Counted from the first letter of the stretch, positions 32,774-42,378 are shown. The stretch is DNA of 64,000 nt from Pyrinomonadaceae bacterium (GCA_030841085.1 JAVEDP010000032.1:1-64000), one strand, 5' to 3'. Translations and numbers: made by a program. The notes: generated by a model from the sequence alone, not told the origin.

Positions 32774-34096
32774 ATGACTGAAACCGCGGACGTAGTAATC
32801 ATCGGCAGTGGGATTGTGGGCTCGAGCGTGGCCTATCATCTGGCCGAGCAGGGCTGCACAAACGTGCTGGTCATCGAACGCGAAGCGCATCAAGGCAAAG
32901 GTTCAACGGGCAAGAGCATGGGCGGCGTGCGCGCGCAGTTTGCGACGGATGTCAACATTCAGATGTCGCGCTACTCGATAGATTTCTTTTCGAACTTCGA
33001 CGAGATCGTGGGCCACCCGGCCGATTATCGCGCCCATGGTTATCTGTTTTGCGCAACTGATGATCGGCAGCTCGATTACTTGAAATCAAATCGCGCACGC
33101 CAGCTTGCTTTGGGAGTAAAGAACGTCGAGCTGGTTTCGCGAGATGACATTCTGAAGTTTGTGCCGCAACTGCGCGCGGATGACATCGTTGGCGGCGCCT
33201 TTTGCCCGACCGACGGGTTCGTCGATCCGCACAGCGTCATGATGGGCTTTATGCTGAAGGCGCGCGAACGCGGCGTGCGCTTGTGGCTGGACACTCCAGT
33301 TACCGGGATTGAAACTGAGCCTCTCAGTACTGGGACTGCAAATAATGGGACCGTAAATCCTGGGACCGCGGGCGTCTCGCCCGCCAACCGTGGCCCAGAG
33401 GCCTCATTCACTGGTCCAAATACTGTATCTAAACGAAGAGCGGGCGGGACGCCCGCGGTCCCAGTAATTGCAGTCCCAGTAGGACGCCGCATCACGGCTG
33501 TCATGACTGCGCGCGGACGCGTCTCCACGCCCATAGTCGTCAACGCGGCTGGTCCATGGGCCGCGCAAGTCGCACGCCTGGCGGGCGCTGAACTGCCAGT
33601 TGAACCACTGCGCCGTCAACTCGTTCCCACGGAGTCTTTCAATCAACTGCCGCAACGGTTCCCCATGGTCATCGACATGTCCACGGGCTTTCATTTTCGC
33701 CGCGAAGGAAAAGGAATCCTGCTCGCATGGAACGACCCCGAAGAAACAGTCGGCTTTAAGACAGAGTTTGATCCAAAGTTTGTTGAAAAGATTCTAACGC
33801 GCGCGGCCAACCGCGTGCCCTGCCTGGTGGATGCCGAAGTAAACCCGCGCCGCGCCTGGGCGGGCCTTTACGAGATGACGCCGGACCACCACGCCATCAT
33901 TGGTCCCGCCGCTAACGTGGCCGGTTTGTATTTCGTCAACGGCTTCAGCGGACACGGCGTGATGCATTCGCCCGCGTCTGGCCGCATCACCGCGGACCTA
34001 ATTCTTAACGGCCATTCCGATCTCATCGACACACGCACGCTCAGCATTGAGCGTTTTTCCGAAGGACGATTACTGGAAGAGACCGCGGTGCTGTAA
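32774..34096 (+). CDS. FAD-dependent (DAO-type) oxidoreductase with repeat-derived insert
   Basis: 440-aa flavoprotein of the D-amino-acid/sarcosine/glycine oxidase group. Seen: N-terminal FAD loop [75 protein letters not shown], and [26 protein letters not shown]. Between [10 protein letters not shown] and [12 protein letters not shown] there is an insert of about 55 residues, which is family A repeat DNA read in frame (words TAGVSPA and AGGTPAVPV). It falls in a beta-hairpin of the substrate domain where relatives have only a short loop. ATG 32774 ([10 protein letters not shown]) is preferred over the open frame to 32696. Substrate unknown. Confidence 0.88.
   Translation: MTETADVVIIGSGIVGSSVAYHLAEQGCTNVLVIEREAHQGKGSTGKSMGGVRAQFATDVNIQMSRYSIDFFSNFDEIVGHPADYRAHGYLFCATDDRQLDYLKSNRARQLALGVKNVELVSRDDILKFVPQLRADDIVGGAFCPTDGFVDPHSVMMGFMLKARERGVRLWLDTPVTGIETEPLSTGTANNGTVNPGTAGVSPANRGPEASFTGPNTVSKRRAGGTPAVPVIAVPVGRRITAVMTARGRVSTPIVVNAAGPWAAQVARLAGAELPVEPLRRQLVPTESFNQLPQRFPMVIDMSTGFHFRREGKGILLAWNDPEETVGFKTEFDPKFVEKILTRAANRVPCLVDAEVNPRRAWAGLYEMTPDHHAIIGPAANVAGLYFVNGFSGHGVMHSPASGRITADLILNGHSDLIDTRTLSIERFSEGRLLEETAVL
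33305..33482. repeat. Family A element inside the oxidoreductase gene
   Basis: Repeated cctgggaccgcgggcgtctc on the left with shortened tgggac units before it, and gggacgcccgcggtcccagt on the right followed by a tgcagtcccagt unit. The length keeps the host frame open on both sides, and no stop arises within. Confidence 0.88.
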
Positions 34097-34131
34097 TGCT
34101 TTAGTTCTTCCCTTCAGAGTGTCGCGCAGTT

Positions 34132-34830
34132 CTATAATTGAATTCCCAGTACTTTCGCGGTTTGGGGACCCACTTCACCGTCCATGACGAGGCCGTTGAC
34201 TCGTTGAAAGGCGGCAACCGCAGCAGTAGTTTTTGGTCCATACTTACCATCCACTGGACCAGGATCGATTCTTGCGGCAACAAGTGCCCTCTGGATCTCC
34301 CGAACCAGATTTGGATCATTAACGGCCCCCATGTGGACCACTTTGGTTGGCGGCCTCACCGATAATGGGGTGACACTTTCGTCATATGCAACACCGGGAA
34401 TAAGTATTCCGGTATCCCAACGCCTATCGTGAACGACGTCTTTTACAACGTCTTCTTTGTGGCTCTTTGCCTCCACCGTACCGCCGTCTCCATCACAGAT
34501 TGCGATGTGTCCCATCTTGCCAGGTCCCGGAGGAAAACGGAGCACGAATGCACCGACGATCGCCGCGGCTTTGTTGACTTCAATCCGCTTCCCGCGATTG
34601 GCAGAATCGCGGCGCCATGCGCCCGTGTAGGCGTCAGCCTCTGCGGGTTTGGCGTTATCATCCAAACAACCGTAAAGAATGCCAGCACCCTGGAAAACCA
34701 GCCAGGACATGAACTCGGCGCAGTCCCAGGGACCGTGCCAATTTGCGTTGTTCTTTGGTACGAGAACATTCTCATACTGTTCGCCAACGTGTTTGAGGGC
34801 CAGCGTAACCATTTCTTCGCCTGTTGCCAT
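34132..34830 (-). CDS. NlpC/P60-like hydrolase with C-terminal peptidoglycan-binding domain
   Basis: 232 aa. The N-terminal part looks like a CHAP/NlpC-P60 cysteine peptidase: Cys37 in WDCAEFMSW, and His108 in KMGHIAICDGDGG followed by VEAKSHKEDV. The C-terminal part (about residues 170-232) is a PG_binding_1 repeat: DPNLVREIQRALVAARIDPGPVDGKYGPKTTAAVAAFQRVNGL. It would cut peptide stems in cell wall. No signal peptide is visible, so export would need lysis or a specialised secretion route. AAAAAGGAG precedes the ATG. Next to a chitosanase-like gene on the same strand. Confidence 0.85.
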   Translation of the reverse strand: MATGEEMVTLALKHVGEQYENVLVPKNNANWHGPWDCAEFMSWLVFQGAGILYGCLDDNAKPAEADAYTGAWRRDSANRGKRIEVNKAAAIVGAFVLRFPPGPGKMGHIAICDGDGGTVEAKSHKEDVVKDVVHDRRWDTGILIPGVAYDESVTPLSVRPPTKVVHMGAVNDPNLVREIQRALVAARIDPGPVDGKYGPKTTAAVAAFQRVNGLVMDGEVGPQTAKVLGIQL

Positions 34831-35044
34831 GATGGTTCTCCTTTTTTTTTGACTCGACTAACCATTCCAGATGGAGTGTGAGCACTCAGGTAGTTCGCCC
34901 GCAAACTATTGGAAGGGTTTATCAGGGTGTTCGACAAAACATTTTGAAACTCCGCTTCGAACGGACTAAATGAGGCCAGACTCCCGGAAGAGGCCACTGT
35001 AATGTAAGGCCAGCGAGAATAATCTGGCCGGCTTTAAGAAAAAG

Positions 35045-35632
35045 TCACGGCAATGTTCCACCCAATGCGGTGAACAAATTCGCGCCGATCTCCCGGATCT
35101 CATCTGGGGTTTTCGGCGTACCATCGCCCGAGTTAGGAAACACAACGGTGAGGACATCGGCGTCGATAGCTTCGTCATGTAATTTTCCGCCACGTATAGT
35201 TTCGTGGCCCAGCGAGCGATGCAGCGCGATAGACCCTTCGCCAAGTTTTTTGCGGGGACCGTGGTCGGCGAAGACCGCAAATTCAACTCTGTCCTTGAAT
35301 ATGACAGCAGCGACATCTCCGAGACGGATTCCAAACTGGGGCGCGAAGCCACCGGGCAAAACAAAGAATGGAACAGAATCAGAATCAACCGGTTTACCAT
35401 CAGGCTGATGCAGAGAAGTATCGGATTGACCGGTTGCGTCTTGCGAAGCAAAGCGCGACCCGTCCGTGTCCAGATCCAGAAGCGAATCGTAGAACAGCTC
35501 CCCACTTTCCAGCTTGAAAATCGCTTTTCCTCCCTTACTAAAATGGTGCTCAATTTTCGTCGCCCGCTTTATCGCCGCTGCAATTCGGCCTAGACGCGAC
35601 AGCGAACTGGAAGGCGGGTGGTATTCGGGCAT
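35045..35632 (-). CDS. GH75-like chitosanase
   Basis: 195 aa. The central block FYDSLLDLDTDGSRFAS ... GQSDTSLH ... DSDSVPFFVLPGGF ... GIRLGDVAAVIFKDRVEFAVFADHGP ... KLGEGSIALHRSLG has the pattern of glycoside hydrolase family 75, best known from fungal chitosanases, with candidate acidic residues in DLDTDG and GEGS. It would cut chitosan or a related glucosaminyl polymer. ATG 35632 is chosen for AAGGAG seven bases upstream; the frame is open to 35665. No signal peptide is visible. Same strand as the NlpC/P60 gene 200 bases downstream, hinting at a lytic pair. The family call is by eye and needs a profile search. Confidence 0.75.
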   Translation of the reverse strand: MPEYHPPSSSLSRLGRIAAAIKRATKIEHHFSKGGKAIFKLESGELFYDSLLDLDTDGSRFASQDATGQSDTSLHQPDGKPVDSDSVPFFVLPGGFAPQFGIRLGDVAAVIFKDRVEFAVFADHGPRKKLGEGSIALHRSLGHETIRGGKLHDEAIDADVLTVVFPNSGDGTPKTPDEIREIGANLFTALGGTLP

Positions 35633-35874
35633 TGCGCGCTCCTTCGAATTTAAGATTGGTGTCACTGGTTCCCGGGTCTAAGAAGGTCTTTATATGAGGC
35701 GGAAAATCACCCGCCGCGGTTAGTAAATTGTGGCTCGAGTCTGTATGCCGGCTGCAGACCCGGAGGACGAGCCATTTTGCGTCTTCAATCATTTATGAGA
35801 GTTAGACCCAAAACGTTTCGAGAACTGGGACTGGTGGTTCATGGGATTCCCGAATGAGCGCGTGGACGGAGCGC

Positions 35875-36561
35875 TCAATCAGCGAGGTTAAGTACCCAGG
35901 AGCCGATGGCGTCAAGTGCCGAGGCATAAACCTCAGCTTGTGTGACGCCTGAGCTCTTGGGCACCTTCAATGAATGATCGCCGCCTTCGACGATGTGGAG
36001 AGTTGCAGGAAGGAGATGCTTTTTAATCGTGGCACGAAGTTCGTCGGGGGAGCCGAAGGCGTCGCGCGAGCCTTGGACGAAAAGCATCGGCGCTTTAATC
36101 TGCGGCAGGTGGGCGTCGCGAAGTTTGTCGGGGCGGCCCGGTGGGTGAAGCGGGTAGCCAAGAAAGACAAGAGCAGCGATTTTCTGCGCACCCTCGGCAG
36201 CAACTTGGGACGCGATGCGCCCGCCCATTGACTTGCCGCCAATTACCAGCCGATTCCCTTTCAAGTTTTTATTGTTACGCGCGGCTTCGATGACGGCGCG
36301 GTAGCAGCTTTCGAGTTTCGCTTTCGGATCAGGCACGCGGCGGCCTTGTTCCATGTATTGAAAGTTGAAAGTCAAGACATCAAAGCCGCGTTCAGCAAGT
36401 CCGCTCGCAAACAATCGCATGAATGGGTGCAGTTGATTGGCGCCCGCGCCGTGTCCAAGAATTACAGTCCCAGCGGCGCGATTCTTTTTCCCGGCGAGGT
36501 ATAACAGCGCGCTGACGCTGTCGCCGTCGCTCGTTGCTATTTGAAGTGAATGCGGTTCCAT
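35875..36561 (-). CDS. Alpha/beta hydrolase (KANL3/Tex30-like, dienelactone hydrolase type)
   Basis: 228-aa alpha/beta hydrolase: GHGAGANQLHPFM near the oxyanion region, GGKSMGGRIASQVA as the nucleophile elbow (Ser in GKSMGG), then FLGYPLHPPGRPDKLRDAHLPQIKAPMLFVQGSRDAFG with the acid, and VEGGDHSLKVPK with the catalytic His. This is the short bacterial family related to Tex30/KANL3 hydrolases. Substrate unknown. No Shine-Dalgarno is visible. It stands alone. Confidence 0.88.
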   Translation of the reverse strand: MEPHSLQIATSDGDSVSALLYLAGKKNRAAGTVILGHGAGANQLHPFMRLFASGLAERGFDVLTFNFQYMEQGRRVPDPKAKLESCYRAVIEAARNNKNLKGNRLVIGGKSMGGRIASQVAAEGAQKIAALVFLGYPLHPPGRPDKLRDAHLPQIKAPMLFVQGSRDAFGSPDELRATIKKHLLPATLHIVEGGDHSLKVPKSSGVTQAEVYASALDAIGSWVLNLAD

Positions 36562-36603
36562 TCGTAGCTATGGTTTGTGTTTATCTGACTGACTTCATCT
36601 TGT

Positions 36604-36636
36604 CGCGGTACGACAAGCTAAAGCTTATCGGACTTC
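36604..36636. repeat. Family C half element
   Basis: cggtacgacaagctaaagcttatcggact, the right half of the family C repeat; the left half is missing. The stop of the DUF1569-like gene lies at its edge. Confidence 0.7.
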
Positions 36637-37093
36637 AGACTCCGAATTGGCGCAGATGATGATCGACGTGCAGATAGCCCCAACGAAACCAATCGCGATC
36701 CGCCATCAAGCCAAATAGCGGATGCGGATGCCAAGCGAAATCTCTCTCCGCGCGCGAAAACCGTTCGATAAGTTCAAGCAACTCCGCGCGGTCCTTTTGA
36801 AATTCTACCGGCTTGGTGCCGCCGAGCTCCTGGTTCATCTCGGGACGCGTAGGCACACCGTGAGGCCACGGCACCGGCAAGTAAAGAGCAAGCCATTTCA
36901 CAACGCTTCGGTGAAACACGTTTCCGGTTGCACTAACTGATTTGTCACCGGTGCCGGCCTTGAAAGAATCGGTGAGATGACAAACCATCTGATGAGACGA
37001 CATTTTCCCCCAGTGCCGCGGGCTCTCGGCGGTGAGCTGAAGCAAACGGTTCCGGAGTTGTTCTCTGTCGAGTTGGCGCTTAAGAGTTTTCAT
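36635..37093 (-). CDS. DUF1569-type DinB-like protein
   Basis: 152 aa. Seen: MKTLKRQLDREQLRNRLLQLTAESPRHWGKMSSHQMVCHLTDSF, LPVPWPHGVPTRPEMN, and the ending HPLFGLMADRDWFRWGYLHVDHHLRQFGV with HxxHHLRQF metal-ligand-like histidines. This fits the DUF1569/DinB superfamily, of unknown activity. Its neighbours do not suggest a role. Confidence 0.83.
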   Translation of the reverse strand: MKTLKRQLDREQLRNRLLQLTAESPRHWGKMSSHQMVCHLTDSFKAGTGDKSVSATGNVFHRSVVKWLALYLPVPWPHGVPTRPEMNQELGGTKPVEFQKDRAELLELIERFSRAERDFAWHPHPLFGLMADRDWFRWGYLHVDHHLRQFGV

Positions 37094-37113
37094 TCATTCG
37101 AAAGTATGGTCTT

Positions 37114-38280
37114 TCATCCTTCAACAAAGAGACGCGGCACCCGGCTGCCGAGGCCGCAAGTAACTTCATAAGAAAGCGTCCCCGCGGTCTTCGCAAGATA
37201 CTCAGCCGTAACGGACTGTCCCGCGCTTTCACCCAGTAGTACGACCTCATCGTTCAACTTCACGCCCGGGACATTCGTTACATCAACCAACGTCAGGTCC
37301 ATCGAGATACGGCCGATTACGGTAGCAAACATGCCGCGAATGATCACATGGCTCCGGTTTGACAGCCCGCGCAGATAACCATCGTCGTAGCCAATCGGAA
37401 TCGTCGCCACCAGCGTCTTTCGCGAAGCTTCGAAAGTACAACCGTACCCGACCGTCTCACCCTCGGGTACCCATTTCAATAACATGATGCGCGAATGAAG
37501 CGACATCACGGGGCGTAAGTTTTCATTGCGATGAGCAGGATCCAGAATGTCGCGCCACAAACCGTAAAGAACTCCGCCGGGCCGCACCATGTTTCCCCAG
37601 CTCTCGCGCTCGGCAAAGATGCCGGCAGAATTTGCCAGGTGTACAAATTTCGGATCGAAACCCATTTCGCGAAAGACAGCGACAGCATCATGAAATCGCC
37701 GAATCTGTTCGTGCGTCAAGGTTTCGCAAGACGGGTCGTCGGCGGCAGCGAAGTGCGTCATCAAGCCGTCAATTCGAACGTTCTTAAATTCTTTTAGCTG
37801 CGGCGCAAACTCTGCGACTTCGTCGAAGCGCACACCCAGCCGGCCCATCCCGGTATCAATCTTTAAGTGAACCTCGGCAACTATGCCGCGGTCGCGCGCC
37901 GCACGATCAATTGCCTCTAACATATCGAGCCGGTAGACGACGGGAACCAGCGCGTGTTGCAGACACAACTCAGCCTGTCCCTCCCAAAAGCCACCAAGAC
38001 AAAGAATCGGGCGCGTAATGCCCGCGGTCCTTAGTTCAATTCCCTCTTCGGGTAAAGCAACGCCAAACCAATTCGCGCCTTCACGTTCGAGTCGCCGCGC
38101 GCACGCGACCGCGCCATGACCATAGGCATTGGCCTTAACCACAGTCATCACGTTGACGTCTGGGCCAACACGATTTTTTACGAGCTGGAAATTTGCGGCG
38201 AGTGCGTCGAGATCGATCTCCGCCCAAGTCGGACGGTGGCCGGAGCTGTCAACAGGTTTGTGATAAGAAGAATCAGGCAT
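37114..38280 (-). CDS. alr: Alanine racemase
   Basis: PLP enzyme that converts L- to D-alanine for cell-wall synthesis, cytosolic. 388 aa. Seen: PLP lysine Lys49 in VMTVVKANAYGHGAVACAR, the strand LKIDTGMGRLGVR, the region FVHLANSAGIFAERESW, WVPEGETVGYGCTFEASRK with the catalytic tyrosine region (GYGCTF), IPIGYDDGYLRGLSN, and GRISMDLTLVDVTNVPGV. Complete. It stands alone on the minus strand, 20 bases downstream of no partner but close to the DUF1569-like gene. Confidence 0.95.
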   Translation of the reverse strand: MPDSSYHKPVDSSGHRPTWAEIDLDALAANFQLVKNRVGPDVNVMTVVKANAYGHGAVACARRLEREGANWFGVALPEEGIELRTAGITRPILCLGGFWEGQAELCLQHALVPVVYRLDMLEAIDRAARDRGIVAEVHLKIDTGMGRLGVRFDEVAEFAPQLKEFKNVRIDGLMTHFAAADDPSCETLTHEQIRRFHDAVAVFREMGFDPKFVHLANSAGIFAERESWGNMVRPGGVLYGLWRDILDPAHRNENLRPVMSLHSRIMLLKWVPEGETVGYGCTFEASRKTLVATIPIGYDDGYLRGLSNRSHVIIRGMFATVIGRISMDLTLVDVTNVPGVKLNDEVVLLGESAGQSVTAEYLAKTAGTLSYEVTCGLGSRVPRLFVEG

Positions 38281-38458
38281 GCGCGGATCAGCGCCGAGGT
38301 CCTAGACAACGTCGTGCTGTGCCCAAAAAGTTGAATGCTAAAGAGGATAGCATCTACGGATAGATAAGGGTAAACCTTGAGCTTAATTGTGAAGTCTGAG
38401 AATACGTGGATTTGCGGAGACTCTCAGCAATCAAAAAGTTAGACTAAAGCTGCAGCGA

Positions 38459-39031
38459 TCATTTTTCCTTGAAGAAATTCAGAATGTCTTTATGATCACA
38501 CTCCGGACAGTTATTAAAAAATCTTGCGTGTTGCCTATCCTTTCGCAAGATCCAGATCACTTGGTACAGGCCTTTCCCCTGGCCGCCCGCCATGAAAATT
38601 AGCAAGCTGTTCCCATCGTCACTTAGTTTGGTTCCCCAGTAGTCCTTCTGAAAGTTGGGGTTGTAGCAGTCAGAATAGAACCTCGCAGGCACTTCGATCC
38701 TTAGGCCGTCAAAGGTAACAAACATGGACCGAATCTCTGTGCTGGGGATGCCACCATTTGCGCCCAGAGGAGGCCGACCGTCAATAAGCGTCGTGGAGCT
38801 AACTGGAACGTTGGTTGCACCCCTACCTTTTATCGGCAAATTACGATGCGTTATTCGATGGCGGGCCGCGCTAAAATCCGCGGTGGTGACAACGAGCTTC
38901 GCCTGATGTTCCTCGTCAGTGCCTCTCAACCGAACTGTCTCGGAGACTCGAAACGTATCGATAGGGGCAGTTTGAGCCGAAGAGCCGACAACGACGATTA
39001 CCAAGAAGAACATAGCAAATGGGAGCTTCAT
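38459..39031 (-). CDS. Secreted hypothetical protein
   Basis: 190 aa with a signal peptide (MKLPFAMFFLVIVVVGSSAQT). The mature part has no family I recognise: DTFRVSETVRLRGTDEEHQAKLVVTTADFSAARHR, FDGLRIEVPARFYSDCYNPNFQKDYWGTKLS, and FMAGGQGKGLYQVIWILRKDRQHARFFNNCPECDH. A CPEC pair near the C-terminus could bind metal. ATG 39031 is chosen for GAAGGAG upstream. It follows the TPR gene by about 100 bases on the same strand; transcription may be shared. Confidence 0.75.
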   Translation of the reverse strand: MKLPFAMFFLVIVVVGSSAQTAPIDTFRVSETVRLRGTDEEHQAKLVVTTADFSAARHRITHRNLPIKGRGATNVPVSSTTLIDGRPPLGANGGIPSTEIRSMFVTFDGLRIEVPARFYSDCYNPNFQKDYWGTKLSDDGNSLLIFMAGGQGKGLYQVIWILRKDRQHARFFNNCPECDHKDILNFFKEK

Positions 39032-39128
39032 GATTTCTCCTTCAGTAATTGTATTTACGTACCGTGCGTTACGCTTCAGATTAAGAGTGAGTTTGAACGT
39101 ATCGGTGATCGATTGCAATCGATCCCAC

Positions 39129-41123
39129 TTAGGTTCCTGGGTTTGCCTTTAGTCGCTCAATTTCAGCTAAAGCCAAATGATATTCGTCAAAGTCGCTAGT
39201 TCCATGGTCCCGGACCCACTGAAAGTCTTCCAATGCTTGCTTGCGTTGGCCCAAAAACAGCAGGTCCAGTCCAATGTAGGTAAAAGCCTCTGTTGATTTG
39301 TCCTTGTCTGCCCCAGCCTCCGCTTGCAGCTGCTGCGCACTGATGTCGTGATGCAGAAAACGAAGAAGAGAGTATTGCCATTTAGACGGTCCACATTCAG
39401 AAATCGCTTTATCCAGAAGCGTTCCGGCGGGTCCAGGTTGCGAGGCTTTTCGAAGGCTTATATATCCAAGAATCGCCACGTACATGAAATCCTTGTTGTT
39501 CTTACACGGCTGTTGCAAATCAAGAAACTTCTGAGCATCGGCGGCCGCCTCATTATAATGACCCAGGAACAGATGCGACCAGGCCCGGTTTCGATACGCG
39601 CGAAAGTTGTTGGGACCTAGTTGTATAGCGCGGTCGTAATCGGAAATGGCAGCGTTGTAGTCGTGTTTGTCAAAATAAACAAACGCTCGGCTGAGATAGC
39701 TCAGGGAACTTTTGGGCCGATACTCGATGACCTTGCCATAGTCGTTGAGGGCCTCCTTGAATTTCCCTAAATCGCTGTATGCCGCTCCACGATTATTAAA
39801 GGGACTGGCATCATGAGGCGACAAATTAATAGCTCGATTGAAGTCTTCCAAAGCGCGATTGGTATTACCCTGCTTATAGAACACAAACCCACGATTATTG
39901 AACGCGCGAGCATAGGCGCGAGCATCGGAGGGCTGCGATTGAATTACCTGATTATAGTCTTCAAGCGCCTTCTCCAGGTTGCCTCGATTACTGTAAGCAG
40001 AACCGCGGTCGTTATAAGCATCGGTATTTTTAGGGTTGCTAGCGATCAGTGCACCGTAAAGCTCAATAGCTCGATCAAATTCTTTGTTAGCTGAGTCATC
40101 GTCACCAAAGAAATGGTAAATATAACCGAGGTGTAAATGTGCGGCTCCATGGTTAGGATTGTGCTTTAAGGCTTCGATGAAGTTTGCTTTGGCTTGATCG
40201 TAGTTTCCCTGATCGGCAAAAGCCCGCGCGAGATAAAAGTAGCCTATGGCAATCTTGTCCTGGCGATCGTTGCCCGCTTCGGGACTCTGCGTGACGTGAG
40301 ACAGCGCATCCCTGAGCGATCTTGTGGCGCCGTCGTAATCTTGCGATTCGTAGCGAGCGAGTCCCACTACCAGCAAGGTCAAATAAGTCATATCCTCCGA
40401 CAAGTTCATTTGCAGTTGGAAGGTCTCATGACCGGCCACAATTAAGTCCATTGGCTGATTCGTCCCCAAGTCTGACAGGTAGTTGCCTCTACTCATCAAA
40501 ACTTCGAAATAGGCCCGAATCACGTCTTTGTTGGTCCAGCCCCAGATTACAATTGTCGCCTTCCGATCACGTCCAATACTTTGCGCTGCATCGCTGCCTC
40601 CTTCCTGTTCAGTGATTGCTTTTTGAAGCGGATCAATTTTGATATCCGACTCGTAGTGTTTCGTCGCTTCTCTGAGTTGGGCAAGGAGTCTCTCGGTTGT
40701 GGCCGAAATGGACGAGTCCAAGCTCTGAAAATTAGCCACGGTGACGACGATCTTATCGGAAGGCTTATATGCGTAGTAGAGTTGTATTAATCCACCGAGT
40801 AGCGCGAGTCCGGGCACAACCAACATGCCCCACCATGCAATCCTCCGAACGCGCGGCGGAAAAGCGTTTACCTTTGCGGGAACTCTGCTGGTAACGCCTG
40901 GCTTCATTCTGTCTTTCTTTTTGAGAAAGTACATGTAGAAGCAACTGCCCCAGAGAACCAGCCCAGCTATAGCCAGCAAGATGTAAATGACTAGCCGGGC
41001 GTCGCCGGATAACAGTTTTATGAAACTGACGAGGGCGGTGATAAACCCGCCGACCGCCGTAATCCAGCCGAACGCCGTCTTAGTAAATCCGAAAAAGTTT
41101 TTGTCGTTCGTGACTTCGGACAT
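39129..41123 (-). CDS. Membrane-anchored TPR-repeat protein
   Basis: 664 aa. N-terminal membrane segments (about residues 20-38, 46-70 and 95-117) around a short basic loop (KKKDRMKPGV), an extracytoplasmic domain of about 150 residues (ADVVTVANFQSLDSS-like start, DAAQSIGRDRKATIVIWGW), then about nine tetratricopeptide repeats (GYFYLARAFADQGNYDQAKANF, AAHLHLGYIYHFFGDDDSANKEF, AYNDRGSAYSNRGNLEKALEDYN, PFNNRGAAYSDLGKFKEALNDYG). It probably scaffolds protein contacts in the envelope. No partner is evident. The secreted protein gene lies just downstream. Confidence 0.85.
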   Translation of the reverse strand: MSEVTNDKNFFGFTKTAFGWITAVGGFITALVSFIKLLSGDARLVIYILLAIAGLVLWGSCFYMYFLKKKDRMKPGVTSRVPAKVNAFPPRVRRIAWWGMLVVPGLALLGGLIQLYYAYKPSDKIVVTVANFQSLDSSISATTERLLAQLREATKHYESDIKIDPLQKAITEQEGGSDAAQSIGRDRKATIVIWGWTNKDVIRAYFEVLMSRGNYLSDLGTNQPMDLIVAGHETFQLQMNLSEDMTYLTLLVVGLARYESQDYDGATRSLRDALSHVTQSPEAGNDRQDKIAIGYFYLARAFADQGNYDQAKANFIEALKHNPNHGAAHLHLGYIYHFFGDDDSANKEFDRAIELYGALIASNPKNTDAYNDRGSAYSNRGNLEKALEDYNQVIQSQPSDARAYARAFNNRGFVFYKQGNTNRALEDFNRAINLSPHDASPFNNRGAAYSDLGKFKEALNDYGKVIEYRPKSSLSYLSRAFVYFDKHDYNAAISDYDRAIQLGPNNFRAYRNRAWSHLFLGHYNEAAADAQKFLDLQQPCKNNKDFMYVAILGYISLRKASQPGPAGTLLDKAISECGPSKWQYSLLRFLHHDISAQQLQAEAGADKDKSTEAFTYIGLDLLFLGQRKQALEDFQWVRDHGTSDFDEYHLALAEIERLKANPGT

Positions 41124-41229
41124 GGGCCTGTTTCAATTTAGAAACGTGTCTTGTGGGTTAATAATCTTCCAGCAGGGTTGAGTCTCGCGAAGTAAAGGTG
41201 AGAAGCAACAATCGATAGTTGCCTGCGTC

Positions 41230-42378
41230 TTAAGTTACTTTTTCGACTTTACCGTCTCGCCAGTTAAGCACCCAGGTGGGGCCTAATTCCTGCACTGTAT
41301 AGCTGCTGGCTTCGCCTGTGGCGTTACGCAGTAGTACCTGTTTCTTTCCTATCTTCACACTGACAACAGATTGCGGCAATGGGCCAGCGGGTGTCTGTTC
41401 CGCGCCGAGTCTAATTGCTGGCAGTGGACTGTTCCACTCTCCGCCGCCGATATTTCGGGCTTCGATCAGAGCCAGGCCACAATACTCGTCCCAATAATCG
41501 GCAGGCCATGACTCATCCGACCAATAAACAATTGGCGCTCGCAGTAGTTCGCAGAGAGTGACCGTCCAGATGGGCCACTTTCGAGCGCTCAATTCGAGCG
41601 CCGCTTTTCCAAGAGCGACGGTCTCCGGGCAGTCGAGCTTGCATGGATAATGCGCAATGGCACTCAATGGCGCCGCATTATGCAATTCCGATTCGACTAA
41701 AAATTGGTTGCAACGAAAATCAGCCGCGCTTGAGACACTCACGGCGATTGCGTTGAGGTTGGCCTGACGCGCTACTCGCCCTTTTTCATTAACTGAATTC
41801 TGATCGTGGTTAACTGCGGCGTCAACACAGCAAGAAGGATATCCAAGCGCGAGACCAAGCGCGCGATAATCCGCCCTTTCATTTTCCAATTTCTCCAGCC
41901 GCTTTGCATCTCGTAGTGACTTAGCCACATACACTCTTAGCCTGGGCATTGCTTTGAGCAGTTGCCGTCGCGGTAAACTGGTTTGGGCGTATGACTGACT
42001 GGGGGGGACCTGTGCAATTACAATGGCGCAGTTAAGGCCCTTCAGATATTCTATGGCGCCTTGCAGTTCTTGCACCCATAGCGACAAACGGCATCCGGGC
42101 TTGTTGCCCACGAGAACGCTTTGGATCTGAAGCATTGATGAGCGCAACGGCAGCGGAACGTCAGCGAAGACTTTGGCGCCCAACTCAGCCGGGCGGGCCG
42201 CAAGCATACTCACTATTTCCATCACGGCGTGGGACGGTCCAGTGGCAGCAGCTTCCGCCAAGAGCCATTGCGTCGCTTGTAGTTTACCGGGCCAGACGGC
42301 CGCCAGGGAGGCTCCAGCCACAACCTTTGAAGAGTTTGAGAGGAATGTGCGTCGCGGTGGGTTAAATTTGTCTGGCAT
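41230..42378 (-). CDS. Exported cysteine-motif protein D of the HDR locus
   Basis: 382 aa. The N-terminus PPRRTFLSNSSKVVAGASLAAVWPG looks like a Tat-type signal (RRxFL). Central core: YRALGLALGYPSCCVDAAVNH, then AAPLSAIAHYPCKLDCPETVALGKAALEL. The GYPxCCV...YPCxxxC pattern is shared with the gene just upstream (42498-43376) and, from memory, resembles the DUF483 cysteine arrangement; the family was not confirmed. The C-terminus reads KIGKKQVLLRNATGEASSYTVQELGPTWVLNW. GAGGAG lies before the ATG. Last gene of a four-gene minus-strand run; role unknown, perhaps metal or cofactor binding, or handling the modified peptide outside the cytoplasm. Confidence 0.75.
   Translation of the reverse strand: MPDKFNPPRRTFLSNSSKVVAGASLAAVWPGKLQATQWLLAEAAATGPSHAVMEIVSMLAARPAELGAKVFADVPLPLRSSMLQIQSVLVGNKPGCRLSLWVQELQGAIEYLKGLNCAIVIAQVPPSQSYAQTSLPRRQLLKAMPRLRVYVAKSLRDAKRLEKLENERADYRALGLALGYPSCCVDAAVNHDQNSVNEKGRVARQANLNAIAVSVSSAADFRCNQFLVESELHNAAPLSAIAHYPCKLDCPETVALGKAALELSARKWPIWTVTLCELLRAPIVYWSDESWPADYWDEYCGLALIEARNIGGGEWNSPLPAIRLGAEQTPAGPLPQSVVSVKIGKKQVLLRNATGEASSYTVQELGPTWVLNWRDGKVEKVT

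Noticed and set aside
34443-35553. Minus-strand frames at 34443-34997 and 34966-35553
   Set aside because: They are shadows of the NlpC/P60 and GH75-like genes in other frames and show no family motif.
38021-38050. gcccgcggtcctt inside alr as a family A fragment
   Set aside because: Only a short match, within normal conserved alr coding; probably chance.
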